Notes: generated by a model not told the origin, from the letters alone. 64,000 bases of DNA from Massilia pinisoli (GCF_024753285.1 NZ_JANUGW010000028.1:20470-84469), one strand, 5' to 3'; positions 18,758 to 28,038 are shown, counted from the first letter of the stretch. Numbers and translations are program-made.

Positions 18758-18840
18758 GCTGGCTTCCCTTCTTCTGTTACTGATGTAGTTTAGAAATGCG
18801 GTTTAAATTGCGACAAACCCGGAGTCTACTCCGGACAACA

Positions 18841-19398
18841 CTACCCCGGCACCGCCTTGAGAGCCCAGCGCGGATAGTAGGTTTCGACGGCAGGGCCATC
18901 GAGACGCAGCGCGTGGCAGCGGTCCAGTTCATAAGGCCGTTCGGTCGAGGTCTCGGCCGAGCGGTTGGCCATCGCGTCATCGGCGAAGGCCTGGATTGCC
19001 GCGGTGGGCAGGACTTGCGCGAGTTCGGTCAGGTGGGTGCAGCCGAGGACCCCGGACAGGCGATCTTTCAGATGCAATCGGAAATGTTTCAGCAGCGATA
19101 AGCCAATGAGCTTTTTGTAGGCAGGGCCGATGGTGTCGCAATAACCGGGATAGGGGACTGCATCGGACGCCGCTTCGGCGTCGACGATGGTCATGTCGCG
19201 GTCGATGGTCACGCGCAGCTTGAGTTCGTGCACCGGCAGGCCGGCCGGACGGGGGCCGGAAGGCAGGGCAATGTCGTGCGTCTTGGTGTCGCGGATGCAG
19301 GCGTCGAGGTCCCACAGGCCATCGTCGCGCGCGAACACGTCGACAGTGATGGCGCGCGTGTGCCGAGGCTTACGCGGAGCGGGTGGAGACAGGGGCAT
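18841..19398 (-). CDS. DUF2889 domain protein
   Basis: A 185-residue soluble protein resembling the DUF2889 family: the N-terminal part reads HTRAITVDVFARDDGLWDLDA, followed by HELKLRVTIDRDMTIVDAEA and a segment with GCTHLTEL. The function of the family is unknown. The ATG at 19398 is chosen because the conserved domain begins within 15 residues of it; a reading from 19554 adds a non-conserved stretch, and neither start has a strong ribosome site. It sits between recX and sucC, 83 bp upstream of sucC, as in other Burkholderiales. Confidence 0.85.
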   Translation of the reverse strand: MPLSPPAPRKPRHTRAITVDVFARDDGLWDLDACIRDTKTHDIALPSGPRPAGLPVHELKLRVTIDRDMTIVDAEAASDAVPYPGYCDTIGPAYKKLIGLSLLKHFRLHLKDRLSGVLGCTHLTELAQVLPTAAIQAFADDAMANRSAETSTERPYELDRCHALRLDGPAVETYYPRWALKAVPG

Positions 19399-19701
19399 AA
19401 ACACCAATGCCGGAATGCGGCGAAAAAATTTGCAGCCGTTGTGCCTGATGCACGTTGCCGCAGCTTCTACGGCAACAACCGCTCTTGCGGCGCTGCTTAA
19501 ACCATGAAAGTTTAGCACAGGGTGCCGGGCTGTGCACCGAAACCTCGGCGACACAAGGGGTTTTTGAAGGGAAGATCGGGGGAGATGTTGCTAAGTTGTG
19601 ATGGCGAAACCGCAAGCTTGCGTGCATCGCCACGTCACCGGACTGTCATAAACAACACAGCAGTCGGTCATTCACAATGATGAGATCAGTGGACTGGCGG
19701 A
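19399..19701. other. Intergenic region between recX and the DUF2889 gene
   Basis: About 300 bp. It should contain the promoter of the DUF2889 gene. No terminator with a T-run, no repeat and no small gene with a ribosome site was recognised. Confidence 0.5.
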
Positions 19702-20157
19702 TCAGAACTCGTCGTCGTCGCCGCCCCGCAGCGCGGCACGCACCGCACTCTGGGAAAAACCGCGTTGCAGCAGGAAGCGCATCTGTTTGCTGCGTTCTTC
19801 GGCGTCCTGCGGGACGGTGCCGAACTTGCGGCGCCAGACTTCCCTCGCCCGTTTGATTTCCGTTTCCTTCAATCCGGACTTGAGGTCGTCGAGTGCCTCG
19901 CCCTTCACGCCGTGCTGCTGGAGTTCGGACAGCACCCGGCTGTTGCCGTAGCGTCCGGCTCGCCGGTGCACCAGCGATTCGGCAAACCGCTCCTGCGACA
20001 GCCAGTTGTTCTTTTCGAGGAAATCGAGGAGAGCTTCGACATCGTCGCCCTCCTCCGCATAACGGGACAATTTGCGCGCCAGTTCGAGCCGGCTGTGCTC
20101 GCGCGTCGACAGATACTTCAACGCGCGAGCCTTGAGGCTCAGCTGCTGGCGCACCAT
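19702..20157 (-). CDS. recX: Recombination regulatory protein RecX
   Basis: RecX binds RecA filaments and limits their growth and ATPase activity. The 151-residue protein is composed of helical RecX repeats, with family segments ALKYLSTREHSRLELARKL, LDFLEKNNWLSQERFAESLVHRRAGRYG and RFLLQRGFSQSAVRAAL. It lies 8 bp downstream of recA on the same strand and is likely expressed by read-through from the SOS-controlled recA promoter. Confidence 0.96.
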   Translation of the reverse strand: MVRQQLSLKARALKYLSTREHSRLELARKLSRYAEEGDDVEALLDFLEKNNWLSQERFAESLVHRRAGRYGNSRVLSELQQHGVKGEALDDLKSGLKETEIKRAREVWRRKFGTVPQDAEERSKQMRFLLQRGFSQSAVRAALRGGDDDEF

Positions 20158-20165
20158 CAGGACGA

Positions 20166-21242
20166 TTACTCGTCGCCGACGACGGACAGCTGAGGCGCAT
20201 CGCCACCGGCCGGGGCCGGCGGCAGCTCGCGCACGCCGAGGGCGGCGCGGACCTTGTTTTCGATCTCGCGTGCCAGTGCCGGACGCTCACGCAGGAAGAT
20301 ACGTGCATTGTCCTTGCCTTGGCCGATGCGTTCGCCGCCGTAGCTGTACCACGAGCCCGACTTCTCGACGATCTTGTTGTCCACGCCCAGGTCGATGATC
20401 TCGCCTTCGCGCGACGTGCCTTCGCCATACAGGATGTCGAAGTGCGCTTCCTTGAACGGCGGCGCGATCTTGTTCTTGACGACCTTGACCTTGGTTTCGT
20501 TACCGATCACCTCGTCACCCGTCTTGATCGAGCCGGTACGGCGGATGTCCAGGCGCACGGAGGCGTAGAACTTCAGCGCGTTACCGCCCGTCGTCGTTTC
20601 CGGGCTACCGAACATGACGCCAATCTTCATACGGATCTGGTTAATGAAGATCACCAGCGTGTTCGTACGGTTGATCGATGCGGTCAGCTTGCGCAGCGCC
20701 TGCGACATCAGGCGGGCTTGCAGGCCCGGCAGCGAGTCGCCCATGTCGCCTTCGATCTCGGCGCGCGGCGTCAGGGCCGCTACCGAGTCGATGACCACCA
20801 TGTCGACGCTGCCCGAACGCACGAGGGCGTCCGTGATTTCCAGCGCCTGTTCACCCGTGTCCGGCTGCGAGATCAGCAGCTCGTCCAGCTTGATGCCCAG
20901 CTTTTGCGCGTAGGTCACGTCCAGCGCGTGCTCGGCGTCGATGAACGCGCAGGTGCCGCCCAGCTTCTGCATCTGGGCGATGGTCTGCAGGGTCAGCGTC
21001 GTCTTACCCGACGATTCCGGACCGTAGATCTCGACGATACGGCCGCGCGGAAGGCCGCCGACGCCGAGTGCGATGTCCAGGCCCAGCGAACCGGTCGAGA
21101 CGGTTTGCACTTCCTCGACGGGCGCATTGGTATCCATGCGCATCACCGAGCCCTTGCCGAATTGCTTCTCAATCTGTGCGAGGGCTGCTGCCAGCGCCTT
21201 GCTCTTCTCGGCTGCGTTTACTACGGATTTCTTGTCGTCCAT
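20166..21242 (-). CDS. recA: Recombinase RecA
   Basis: A 358-residue RecA with the Walker A motif GPESSGKT at about 74-81, the NRTNTLVIFINQIRMKIGV L2-region lead-in and the GGNALKFYASVRLDIRR segment. It polymerises on single-stranded DNA, performs strand exchange and triggers LexA self-cleavage. The ATG at 21242 gives the standard N terminus (MDDKKSVVNAAEKSKALAAAL). A LexA box lies about 65 bp upstream. Confidence 0.99.
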   Translation of the reverse strand: MDDKKSVVNAAEKSKALAAALAQIEKQFGKGSVMRMDTNAPVEEVQTVSTGSLGLDIALGVGGLPRGRIVEIYGPESSGKTTLTLQTIAQMQKLGGTCAFIDAEHALDVTYAQKLGIKLDELLISQPDTGEQALEITDALVRSGSVDMVVIDSVAALTPRAEIEGDMGDSLPGLQARLMSQALRKLTASINRTNTLVIFINQIRMKIGVMFGSPETTTGGNALKFYASVRLDIRRTGSIKTGDEVIGNETKVKVVKNKIAPPFKEAHFDILYGEGTSREGEIIDLGVDNKIVEKSGSWYSYGGERIGQGKDNARIFLRERPALAREIENKVRAALGVRELPPAPAGGDAPQLSVVGDE

Positions 21243-21304
21243 AACTTTCTTTCTGTCCTAGAGTGAACCAAGGTGTGGGCCGCTCGCGCGATTTCAATAA
21301 GAAG

Positions 21305-21324
21305 TACTGTATAAAAATCCAGTG
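21305..21324 (-). promoter_or_regulatory. LexA box (SOS operator) of recA
   Basis: On the minus strand the site reads CTGG, eight bases, ACAG, inside TACTGGATTTTTATACAGTA. It differs from the E. coli-type CTGT-N8-ACAG core by one base and lies 63-82 bp upstream of the recA start. Confidence 0.85.
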
Positions 21325-21430
21325 GTTTTGGCAAGCGATATTTACTGTCGCTTGACCGATTCGACATGTTGCGTAACTTGACACACAATAAGCGGGTAAG
21401 CGGGATCGAACAACAAAAGCCGGGGGAGAG

Positions 21431-22153
21431 ATGCGTATTTTACTTGCCGAAGATGATAGCGTGTTGGCCGACGGGCTGACGCGCTCCTTGCGCCAGTCCG
21501 GTTATGCCATCGATTGCGTCAAGAACGGGCAGGACGCCGACACGGCGCTGTCCACGCAGGAATTCGACCTGCTGATCCTCGACCTCGGCCTGCCCAGGCT
21601 GTCCGGCCTCGATGTGCTGCGCCGCCTGCGCGCGCGCGGGTCGCTGTTGCCCGTGCTGATCCTCACGGCGGCCGACTCCATCGAGCAGCGCGTGGGCGGC
21701 CTCGATGCCGGCGCCGACGACTACATGCCGAAGCCGTTCGCCCTGTCCGAGCTGGAAGCGCGCGTACGCGCCCTCACCCGCCGCGGCCAGGGCGGCGGCT
21801 CCACCGTCATCCGCCACGGCCCGCTCGTGTACGACCAGGTCGGCCGCAGCGCCTACATCAACGACCAGATGCTCGACCTCTCCGCGCGCGAGCTAGGCCT
21901 GCTGGAAATCCTGCTGGCGCGCACAGGGCGCCTCGTTTCGAAGGAGCAGCTGGTCGACCACCTGTGCGAATGGGGCGAGGAAGTGTCGAACAATGCCATC
22001 GAGGTGTACGTGCACCGCCTGCGCAAGAAGATCGAGACGGACGGCATCCGCATCGCCACCGTGCGCGGCCTCGGCTACTGCCTCGAGCGCTATTCCGACA
22101 ATGCCCGCGACGGCGCCCGCAAGAGCGCCGACGCGGCCAGCGGCCACAAGTGA
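21431..22153 (+). CDS. OmpR-family response regulator (TctD/QseB-like)
   Basis: A 240-residue regulator with an N-terminal receiver domain (acidic pair EDD at 7-9, phospho-acceptor Asp51 in LDLGLPRLSG, conserved Lys in DDYMPKPF) and a C-terminal winged-helix DNA-binding domain with SNNAIEVYVHRLRKKIE and VRGLGYCLE. Its stop overlaps the GTG start of the histidine kinase. The coupled downstream symporter genes are its probable target. A ribosome site (GGGGGAGAG) precedes the ATG. Confidence 0.95.
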   Translation: MRILLAEDDSVLADGLTRSLRQSGYAIDCVKNGQDADTALSTQEFDLLILDLGLPRLSGLDVLRRLRARGSLLPVLILTAADSIEQRVGGLDAGADDYMPKPFALSELEARVRALTRRGQGGGSTVIRHGPLVYDQVGRSAYINDQMLDLSARELGLLEILLARTGRLVSKEQLVDHLCEWGEEVSNNAIEVYVHRLRKKIETDGIRIATVRGLGYCLERYSDNARDGARKSADAASGHK

Positions 22154-23715
22154 AGCCCTTCAGGCGGCGGGCAGCCGGTCCGGAGCCGCTCGCCGTCGCG
22201 GAGCCCCTCGAACCGCTGTATGCCCCGCCGCAGCCCGAGCCGGAAGAAAGCATCCAGCACTCGCTGTTCGGCGAAATCCTCGACTGGATGCTGGCCCCGC
22301 TGCTGCTGCTGTGGCCGATGAGCATCGCGATCACCTACCTCGTCGCGAAGTCGATCGCGAATCAACCGTTCGACCATGCGCTGGAAGACAGCGTCACGGT
22401 GCTCGCCCAGCAGGTCAAGGAAGTGGACGGCAAGGTCGAGGCCCATCTGCCCGGCTCGGCGCGCGACATCCTGCGTGCCGACGACGTCGACAGCGTCTAT
22501 TTCCAGATCAGCGGCCCGCGCGGCGAGATCGTCGACGGCGACCGCGACCTGCCGCTGCCGAGCCCGGACGACGCCGAGCGCAGTGGCCGCGTGCACTTCC
22601 GCACCGAGACGCTGCACGGCGCGCCCGTGCGCGTCGCCTATGCGTGGGTCAACCTGCAGCCGCTGCTGGACGCGTCGGAGGAACCGCGCCTCGCCCTCGT
22701 GCAGGTGGCGGAAACGCTGGACAAGCGCGCACAGCTCGCCAACGAGATCATCAAGGGCGTGATCCTGCCCCAGTTCATCATCCTGCCCGTGATCCTGGCC
22801 CTCGTCTGGTTCGCCCTGTCGCGCGGGCTGTCGCCGCTCGCGCAGCTGCAGGAACGCATCCGCGCGCGCCCGCCGGACGATCTGTCGCCCATCGATTCGC
22901 GCCAGGTGCCGGAAGAGATCTCGCCGCTCGTCGGCTCGCTGAACGACATGCTGGCGCGCCTCGCCCACACGATCGACGCGCAGAAGCGCTTCATCGCCGA
23001 CGCCGCGCACCAGATGAAGACGCCGCTCGCGGGCATGCGCATGCAATCGGAGCTCGCGCTGCGCCAGGTCGATCCGAACGAGATCCACCGCTCGCTCGAA
23101 CAGCTGGCCAAGAGTTCCGAATCGGCCACGCGCCTCGTGAACCAGTTGCTGGCGCTGGCGCGCGCCGAGAACCAGCCACACGCGGGCCTGGCGCTCGAAC
23201 CGCTCGACCTCGCCGCCCTGGCGCGCGACGTCGTGCAGGACTGGGTGCAGGCCTCGTTCGCGCACGAGATCGACCTCGGCTACGAAGAGATCGGCGACCC
23301 GCCGGACATCGCCGGCAGCGCCATGATGCTGCGCGAGCTGCTGTCGAACCTGATCGACAACGCACTGCGCTACACCCCGCCCGGCGGCAGCGTCACCGTG
23401 CGCGTACGGGGCACCAATATTGGCCAGGGCAACCAGGCGCTGCTCGAAGTGGAAGACACGGGCCCCGGCATCGCGCCGGCCGAGCGCCACCGCGTGTTCG
23501 AGCGCTTCTACCGCATCCTCGGTTCCAGCGCGCCCGGCTCCGGCCTCGGTCTCGCCATCGTGCGCGAGATCGCGCAGCAGCACGGCGCCGAGATCGAGAT
23601 CTTCAACAACCCGCGCAGCACGCACAAGAAACTCCCGGGCAGCCTGTTCCGGCTGACCTTCCCGCCCACCGTCATGCTTGATCCCGATGCCGACCGAGAC
23701 CGCCCTTTCATCTGA
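22150..23715 (+). CDS. Sensor histidine kinase (TctE-like)
   Basis: A 521-residue membrane kinase starting with GTG at 22150, overlapping the regulator's stop by four bases. TM1 lies near residues 50-70 (LAPLLLLWPMSIAITYLVA), then a periplasmic 2CSK_N-type sensor of about 130 residues, TM2 near 205-225, a HAMP-like linker, the H-box with His287 in AAHQMKTPLAG, the N-box LIDNALRYTPPGG and the G-boxes DTGPGIAPAE and GSGLGLAIV. In TctDE the signal is tricarboxylate; here the partner symporter suggests a small organic solute, but the signal is unknown. Confidence 0.93.
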   Translation: MKPFRRRAAGPEPLAVAEPLEPLYAPPQPEPEESIQHSLFGEILDWMLAPLLLLWPMSIAITYLVAKSIANQPFDHALEDSVTVLAQQVKEVDGKVEAHLPGSARDILRADDVDSVYFQISGPRGEIVDGDRDLPLPSPDDAERSGRVHFRTETLHGAPVRVAYAWVNLQPLLDASEEPRLALVQVAETLDKRAQLANEIIKGVILPQFIILPVILALVWFALSRGLSPLAQLQERIRARPPDDLSPIDSRQVPEEISPLVGSLNDMLARLAHTIDAQKRFIADAAHQMKTPLAGMRMQSELALRQVDPNEIHRSLEQLAKSSESATRLVNQLLALARAENQPHAGLALEPLDLAALARDVVQDWVQASFAHEIDLGYEEIGDPPDIAGSAMMLRELLSNLIDNALRYTPPGGSVTVRVRGTNIGQGNQALLEVEDTGPGIAPAERHRVFERFYRILGSSAPGSGLGLAIVREIAQQHGAEIEIFNNPRSTHKKLPGSLFRLTFPPTVMLDPDADRDRPFI

Positions 23716-24010
23716 CCCCGACCGCGACGACGAGCGGCGGCGTGCGCGCATCCTCGCCGCGCGCGCCGCGCACTGGGCGCGCGCGCGCCGCCTCGTCGCG
23801 CTGCTGCTCGCGCTGTGGCTCGCGACGAGCTTCTGCACGGTGTTCTTCGCACGCGACCTCGCGCACCTGTCCGTGTTCGGCTGGCCGCTGTCGTTCTACC
23901 TCGCCGCGCAGGGTGCGTCGCTGATGTACCTGACCATCATCGGCGCGTACGCCTGGCGCATGCGCGTCCTCGACCGCGACTTCGCGCGCATGCTGGAGAC
24001 GACGCCGTGA
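23687..24010 (+). CDS. DUF4212 small membrane subunit of sodium/solute symporter
   Basis: A 107-residue protein with two hydrophobic helices (about 35-55 and 65-88). It matches the DUF4212 family, small proteins encoded directly before large SSS symporters of the VC_2705 type. The ATG at 23687 overlaps the kinase gene by 29 bp; a TTG at 23678 is an alternative. Its stop overlaps the GTG start of the symporter. The role is presumably assembly or gating of the transporter, by association. Confidence 0.88.
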   Translation: MPTETALSSDPDRDDERRRARILAARAAHWARARRLVALLLALWLATSFCTVFFARDLAHLSVFGWPLSFYLAAQGASLMYLTIIGAYAWRMRVLDRDFARMLETTP

Positions 24011-26091
24011 CGGGCGCCGCGCCACCGGCCGCCGCCGCGAAGGCGAAGACGCGCAGCTACTTCCGCCGCCTGGCCCGCTACTACCTGTGGTTCACGCTGT
24101 GTTTCGGGTTGTTCCTCGGCGCGCTGGCGATCCTGGAAAACGAGGGCATGCCGCGCCAGTGGATCGGCCACCTGTACATGTTCGCGACGATCGTGCTGTA
24201 CGCGATCATCGGGGTCGTCAGCCGCACGTCCAACGTGTCCGAATACTACGTGGCCGGGCGGCGCGTGCCGGCGCTGTTCAACGGCATGGCGACGGCGGCC
24301 GACTGGATCTCGGCGGCCAGCTTCATCAGCCTTGCCGGCACCTTGTACCTGCACGGCTTCGATGCGCTGGCCTATGTGATGGGCTGGACGGGCGGCTACT
24401 GCCTCGTCGCCCTGCTGATCGCGCCCTATCTGCGCCGCTTCGCCCAGTACACGATCCCCGACTTTCTCGCGGCCCGCTACGGCGGCGAGGCCGGCACACG
24501 GCGGGGCAGCATCGTGCGCGCGGTCGCGGTCGGCGCCACCATCGTCGTCTCGTTCACGTACGTCGTCGCGCAGATCTACGCCGTGGGCCTGATCGCGTCG
24601 CGCTTCACGGGCGTCGATTTCTCGGTCGGTATCTTCCTCGGCCTCGCCAGCATCCTCGTGTGCTCGTTCCTGGGCGGGATGCGCGCCATCACGTGGACGC
24701 AGGTCGCGCAATACATCATCATCCTCGTCGCCTTCCTGATCCCGACGATGTGGCTGTCCGTGAAATTCGCGGGCAACCCCGTGCCGCAGGTGGCGTACGG
24801 TTCCGTGCTGCCGAAACTGGCGAAGCGCGAAGCCCAGCTCGCGGCGGACCCGCGCGAGGCCGAGGTGCGTGCCGCGTTCCGCGCCCGCGCCGACGACTAC
24901 GGCGCGCGCCTCGCCGGCCTGCCGCATTCCTGGGAAGCCGGAAAGATCGAGGCGCAGCGCCGCCTGGACACAGCGCGCAGCCGCAACGCGCCGCTGACCG
25001 AAGTGCGCAGCGCCGAGCGCGCGCTGCTCGACTATCCGCGCACGGCGGACGAAGCGGCACACGTGTGGAACGACCTGCGCGCGGCCAACCTGGCGCGCGC
25101 GCAGCCGCCCGAGCCGCACGCGGAACCGTTCCCCGGCAAGACCCGGCAGGAATCGGACATCCGCCGCAACAACTTCCTCGCGCTCGTGTTCTGCCTGATG
25201 TTCGGCACGGCCGCGCTGCCGCACATCCTGATGCGCGCCTACACGACGCCGTCCGTGCACGAGACGCGCGTGTCCGTGTTCTGGACGCTGTTCTTCATCC
25301 TGCTGATCTACCTGACGATGCCGGCGCTGGCGGTGCTCGCCAAGTACGACATCTACACGACCGTCGTCGGCACCAGTTACGACGCGCTGCCCACGTGGGT
25401 CTCGTATTGGGCCAACGTCGACAAGGCGAACCCGTTGATCAGCATCGTCGACGTCAACGGCGACGGCATCGTACAACTGGCCGAAGTTGCGATCGACGGC
25501 GACGTGCTCACGTTGGCCACGCCGGAGATCGGTGGCCTGCCGTACGTGATCTCGGGCCTCGTCGCGGCCGGCGGTCTTGCTGCGGCACTGTCGACGGCGG
25601 ACGGGCTGCTGCTCGCGATCTCGAACGCCCTGTCGCACGACATCTACTACAAGATCGTCGACCCCGGCGCCTCCACCCAGAAGCGCGTGACGATCTCGAA
25701 GCTGCTGCTGCTGGCCGTCGCGTTCATCGCCGCGTACGTGGCGTCGCAGAAGCCGGCGGACATCCTGTCGCTCGTCGGCGCCGCGTTCTCGCTCGCGGGG
25801 TCGGCCATGTTCCCGGCGCTGGTGGCGGGGGTGTTCTGGAAGCGGGCGAATTTCGCGGGCGCGATCGCGGGCATGGCGACCGGGTTCCTCGTCTGCCTGT
25901 ACTACATGCTGCACACGAATCCGATGCTGGGCGGGAGCCTCGACGCCGTCTGGTTCCACATCGCCCCCATCTCCGCCGGCGTGTTCGGTGTGCCGGCGGG
26001 GGCGCTGGCGCTCGTCGTCGCGAGCCTGCTGACGGCGCCGCCGCCGCGCGAGAGCGGCGGGCTCGTGGCGCATATCCGGGCGCCCGAATAA
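24007..26091 (+). CDS. Sodium:solute symporter, VC_2705 subfamily (ActP-like)
   Basis: A 694-residue SSS-family permease starting with GTG at 24007, coupled to the DUF4212 gene. The N-terminal core has the SSS signature region (SNVSEYYVAGRRVPALFNGMAT, then ADWISAASFISLAG) and many transmembrane helices. Two features lengthen it beyond a normal SSS protein: a hydrophilic, charged insert at about residues 257-388, and a perfect EF-hand-type loop DVNGDGIVQLAE at 482-493. Substrate is likely acetate or another short carboxylate by family, but this is not proven. The upstream two-component genes probably control it. Confidence 0.92.
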   Translation: MTGAAPPAAAAKAKTRSYFRRLARYYLWFTLCFGLFLGALAILENEGMPRQWIGHLYMFATIVLYAIIGVVSRTSNVSEYYVAGRRVPALFNGMATAADWISAASFISLAGTLYLHGFDALAYVMGWTGGYCLVALLIAPYLRRFAQYTIPDFLAARYGGEAGTRRGSIVRAVAVGATIVVSFTYVVAQIYAVGLIASRFTGVDFSVGIFLGLASILVCSFLGGMRAITWTQVAQYIIILVAFLIPTMWLSVKFAGNPVPQVAYGSVLPKLAKREAQLAADPREAEVRAAFRARADDYGARLAGLPHSWEAGKIEAQRRLDTARSRNAPLTEVRSAERALLDYPRTADEAAHVWNDLRAANLARAQPPEPHAEPFPGKTRQESDIRRNNFLALVFCLMFGTAALPHILMRAYTTPSVHETRVSVFWTLFFILLIYLTMPALAVLAKYDIYTTVVGTSYDALPTWVSYWANVDKANPLISIVDVNGDGIVQLAEVAIDGDVLTLATPEIGGLPYVISGLVAAGGLAAALSTADGLLLAISNALSHDIYYKIVDPGASTQKRVTISKLLLLAVAFIAAYVASQKPADILSLVGAAFSLAGSAMFPALVAGVFWKRANFAGAIAGMATGFLVCLYYMLHTNPMLGGSLDAVWFHIAPISAGVFGVPAGALALVVASLLTAPPPRESGGLVAHIRAPE

Positions 26092-26113
26092 CGACTTTCC
26101 ATCCACACGACAC

Positions 26114-26722
26114 ATGATCGATCGACTCAAATGCCGGCTGATCGTCCCCGCCGTGCTGACGCTGACCGGCTGCCCGGCCGGCCCCGTCCCGCTGGCGGGC
26201 TGGGAGCGCAGCGTGCCCGAGGTGGGCAGCCGGAACGTCTGCTGCGGCATCAATCCCACGATCGTCGAAAAAACCTACGAGCACCGCTACGACCTCGTGT
26301 TCTCGCCGGACGGCGGCCGCAAGGACGTCACGCTCAAGACGCATTTCGAATACGTCCTGCTGCGCCCGGGCCAGCCGCCGCGCAAGCTGCCGTTCCTGAC
26401 GACCACGACCCGTAACAATGACGATGGCCGCTTCACCGCGCTCTATCCCGTCGACGACGACCGGCTGTGGGCCGGCTACGGCCTAGCGCCGGATGCGTCC
26501 GAACGGGACGGGGGCGCGCGCTCCGACAGCTGGCATTACGTCGTGAAGGTGTTCACAGCAGACGGCATCGTGCACGAGGCCGAGCTGGAAGTCCTCAAGA
26601 CGGACAACCGGATCGACGTCGACTGGTCCGTGCCGGCCTTCCGCTTCCATCACCGCAACGGCATGGCGCTCTACCATCTCCGCACGGGCAAGGTGACGAT
26701 GGTCGCGCCGACGGCCGGGTAG
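26114..26722 (+). CDS. Putative lipoprotein of unknown function
   Basis: A 202-residue protein with a short signal sequence and lipobox LTGC (Cys20), so it is probably an acylated periplasmic or outer-membrane protein. The mature part contains a CC pair (NVCCGINP), beta-rich segments and several aromatic residues. I do not recognise a domain. It lies 22 bp after the symporter stop on the same strand and may be its cotranscribed last gene, though its ribosome site is weak. Confidence 0.65.
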   Translation: MIDRLKCRLIVPAVLTLTGCPAGPVPLAGWERSVPEVGSRNVCCGINPTIVEKTYEHRYDLVFSPDGGRKDVTLKTHFEYVLLRPGQPPRKLPFLTTTTRNNDDGRFTALYPVDDDRLWAGYGLAPDASERDGGARSDSWHYVVKVFTADGIVHEAELEVLKTDNRIDVDWSVPAFRFHHRNGMALYHLRTGKVTMVAPTAG

Positions 26723-26755
26723 CGCCGGAATGACAACTGGAAGCCGCGTTTTATC

Positions 26756-26786
26756 GTAGGGTGGACGGGTCCCCCGTCCACCCTAC
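26756..26786. repeat. REP-like inverted repeat, copy 1
   Basis: A perfect 14-bp inverted repeat (GTAGGGTGGACGGG, three-base loop, complement) between the convergent lipoprotein gene and purM. It belongs to the GTAGGGTGG family also found at 32372, 35125, 38947 and 51408. Confidence 0.85.
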
Positions 26787-26800
26787 CGGTCGCCCGGAAT

Positions 26801-26826
26801 AAAAAACGGGCGCCGCAGCGCCCGTT
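26801..26826 (-). terminator. Rho-independent terminator of purM
   Basis: A nine-bp stem (AACGGGCGC and complement) with a four-base loop, followed by a T-run on the minus strand, 22 bp after the purM stop. Confidence 0.9.
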
Positions 26827-26847
26827 CGTACATGCAAGCCGCAAGGT

Positions 26848-27891
26848 TTATTCGACGATCGTCTGCGCCTGGCCTTCGCCGCGCGCGCGGATCTCGCCGA
26901 TGCGGTACACGGTCTCGCCGGCCGCCTTCAGCTGGGCTTCCGCGGCGTCCGCGTTGTCCTTCGAGACGATGACGGTCATGCCGATGCCGCAGTTGAACAC
27001 GCGGTGCATCTCGGCGTCGGCCACGCCGCCGTGCTGCTGCAGCCACTGGAACAGCGGCGGCAGGGTCCACGACTTCGCGTCCAGCACGGCCGTCAGGTTA
27101 TCCTGCAGCACGCGCGGGATGTTCTCGACGAGGCCGCCGCCCGTGATATGCACGAGGCCCTTCACTTCCATCGCCTGCATCAGCGCCAGCAGCGGTTTCA
27201 CGTAGATGCGGGTCGGCTGCATCAGCGCGTCGGACAGCTTGCGGCCGTGGAAGTCGGCTTCCAGGTCCGGCTTCGACACTTCGATGATCTTGCGCACGAG
27301 CGAGTAGCCGTTCGAGTGGATGCCCGACGAGGCGAGGCCCAGCACGACGTCGCCCGGGGCGATCTTGGTGCCGTCGATGATCTGCGATTTTTCCACGGCG
27401 CCGACGGCGAAGCCGGCCAGGTCGTATTCGCCGTCCGGGTACATGCTCGGCATCTCGGCCGTCTCGCCGCCGATCAGCGCGCAGCCGGCCTGTTCGCAGC
27501 CAGCGGCGATGCCTTTCACGACGGCGGTCGCGGTCGGCACGTCCAGCTTGCCGCAGGCGAAGTAGTCGAGGAAGAACAACGGCTCGGCGCCCTGCACGAG
27601 GATGTCGTTGACGCTCATGGCGACGAGGTCGATGCCGACCGTGTCGTGACGGTTCAGCTCGAACGCCAGTTTCAGCTTGGTGCCGACGCCGTCGGTGCCG
27701 GACACGAGGACCGGTTCCTTGTACTTCTTGCTGATTTCGAACAGCGCGCCGAAGCCGCCGATGCCCCCGAGCACGCCTTCGCGCATGGTGCGCTTGGCAA
27801 ATGGTTTGATCGCTTCGACCAGGGCGTCGCCGGCATCGATATCGACACCGGCGTCGCGGTAGGAGAGAGAAACATTAGATGGTTGGCTCAT
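26848..27891 (-). CDS. purM: Phosphoribosylformylglycinamidine cyclo-ligase PurM
   Basis: PurM converts FGAM and ATP to aminoimidazole ribonucleotide in purine synthesis. The 347-residue protein has the glycine-rich IGGFGALFEI, the GTDGVGTKLKLAFE nucleotide-binding segment, GGETAEMPSMYPDGEYDLAGFAVG and HITGGGLVENIPRV, all diagnostic of PurM. It is divergent from the AI-2E permease gene, an arrangement also seen upstream of hda in other Burkholderiales. Confidence 0.98.
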   Translation of the reverse strand: MSQPSNVSLSYRDAGVDIDAGDALVEAIKPFAKRTMREGVLGGIGGFGALFEISKKYKEPVLVSGTDGVGTKLKLAFELNRHDTVGIDLVAMSVNDILVQGAEPLFFLDYFACGKLDVPTATAVVKGIAAGCEQAGCALIGGETAEMPSMYPDGEYDLAGFAVGAVEKSQIIDGTKIAPGDVVLGLASSGIHSNGYSLVRKIIEVSKPDLEADFHGRKLSDALMQPTRIYVKPLLALMQAMEVKGLVHITGGGLVENIPRVLQDNLTAVLDAKSWTLPPLFQWLQQHGGVADAEMHRVFNCGIGMTVIVSKDNADAAEAQLKAAGETVYRIGEIRARGEGQAQTIVE

Positions 27892-28038
27892 GGTATTTGG
27901 CAGCGGAGGCGGTAAAATAGTAGGCGGTTGACAACGGGGCGCCGGACGGTACGGGGCACCGATGGTCGGTCGGTCAATCCATTATTTTATCAAAACCGCC
28001 TGCCGCGGCACCGTTTTAACCACCAAGAACAACAATAC

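Noticed and set aside
23896..26259. 787-codon minus-strand frame over the symporter gene
   Set aside because: Antisense shadow; rich in Arg, Asp, Gly and His with no hydrophobic or domain pattern.
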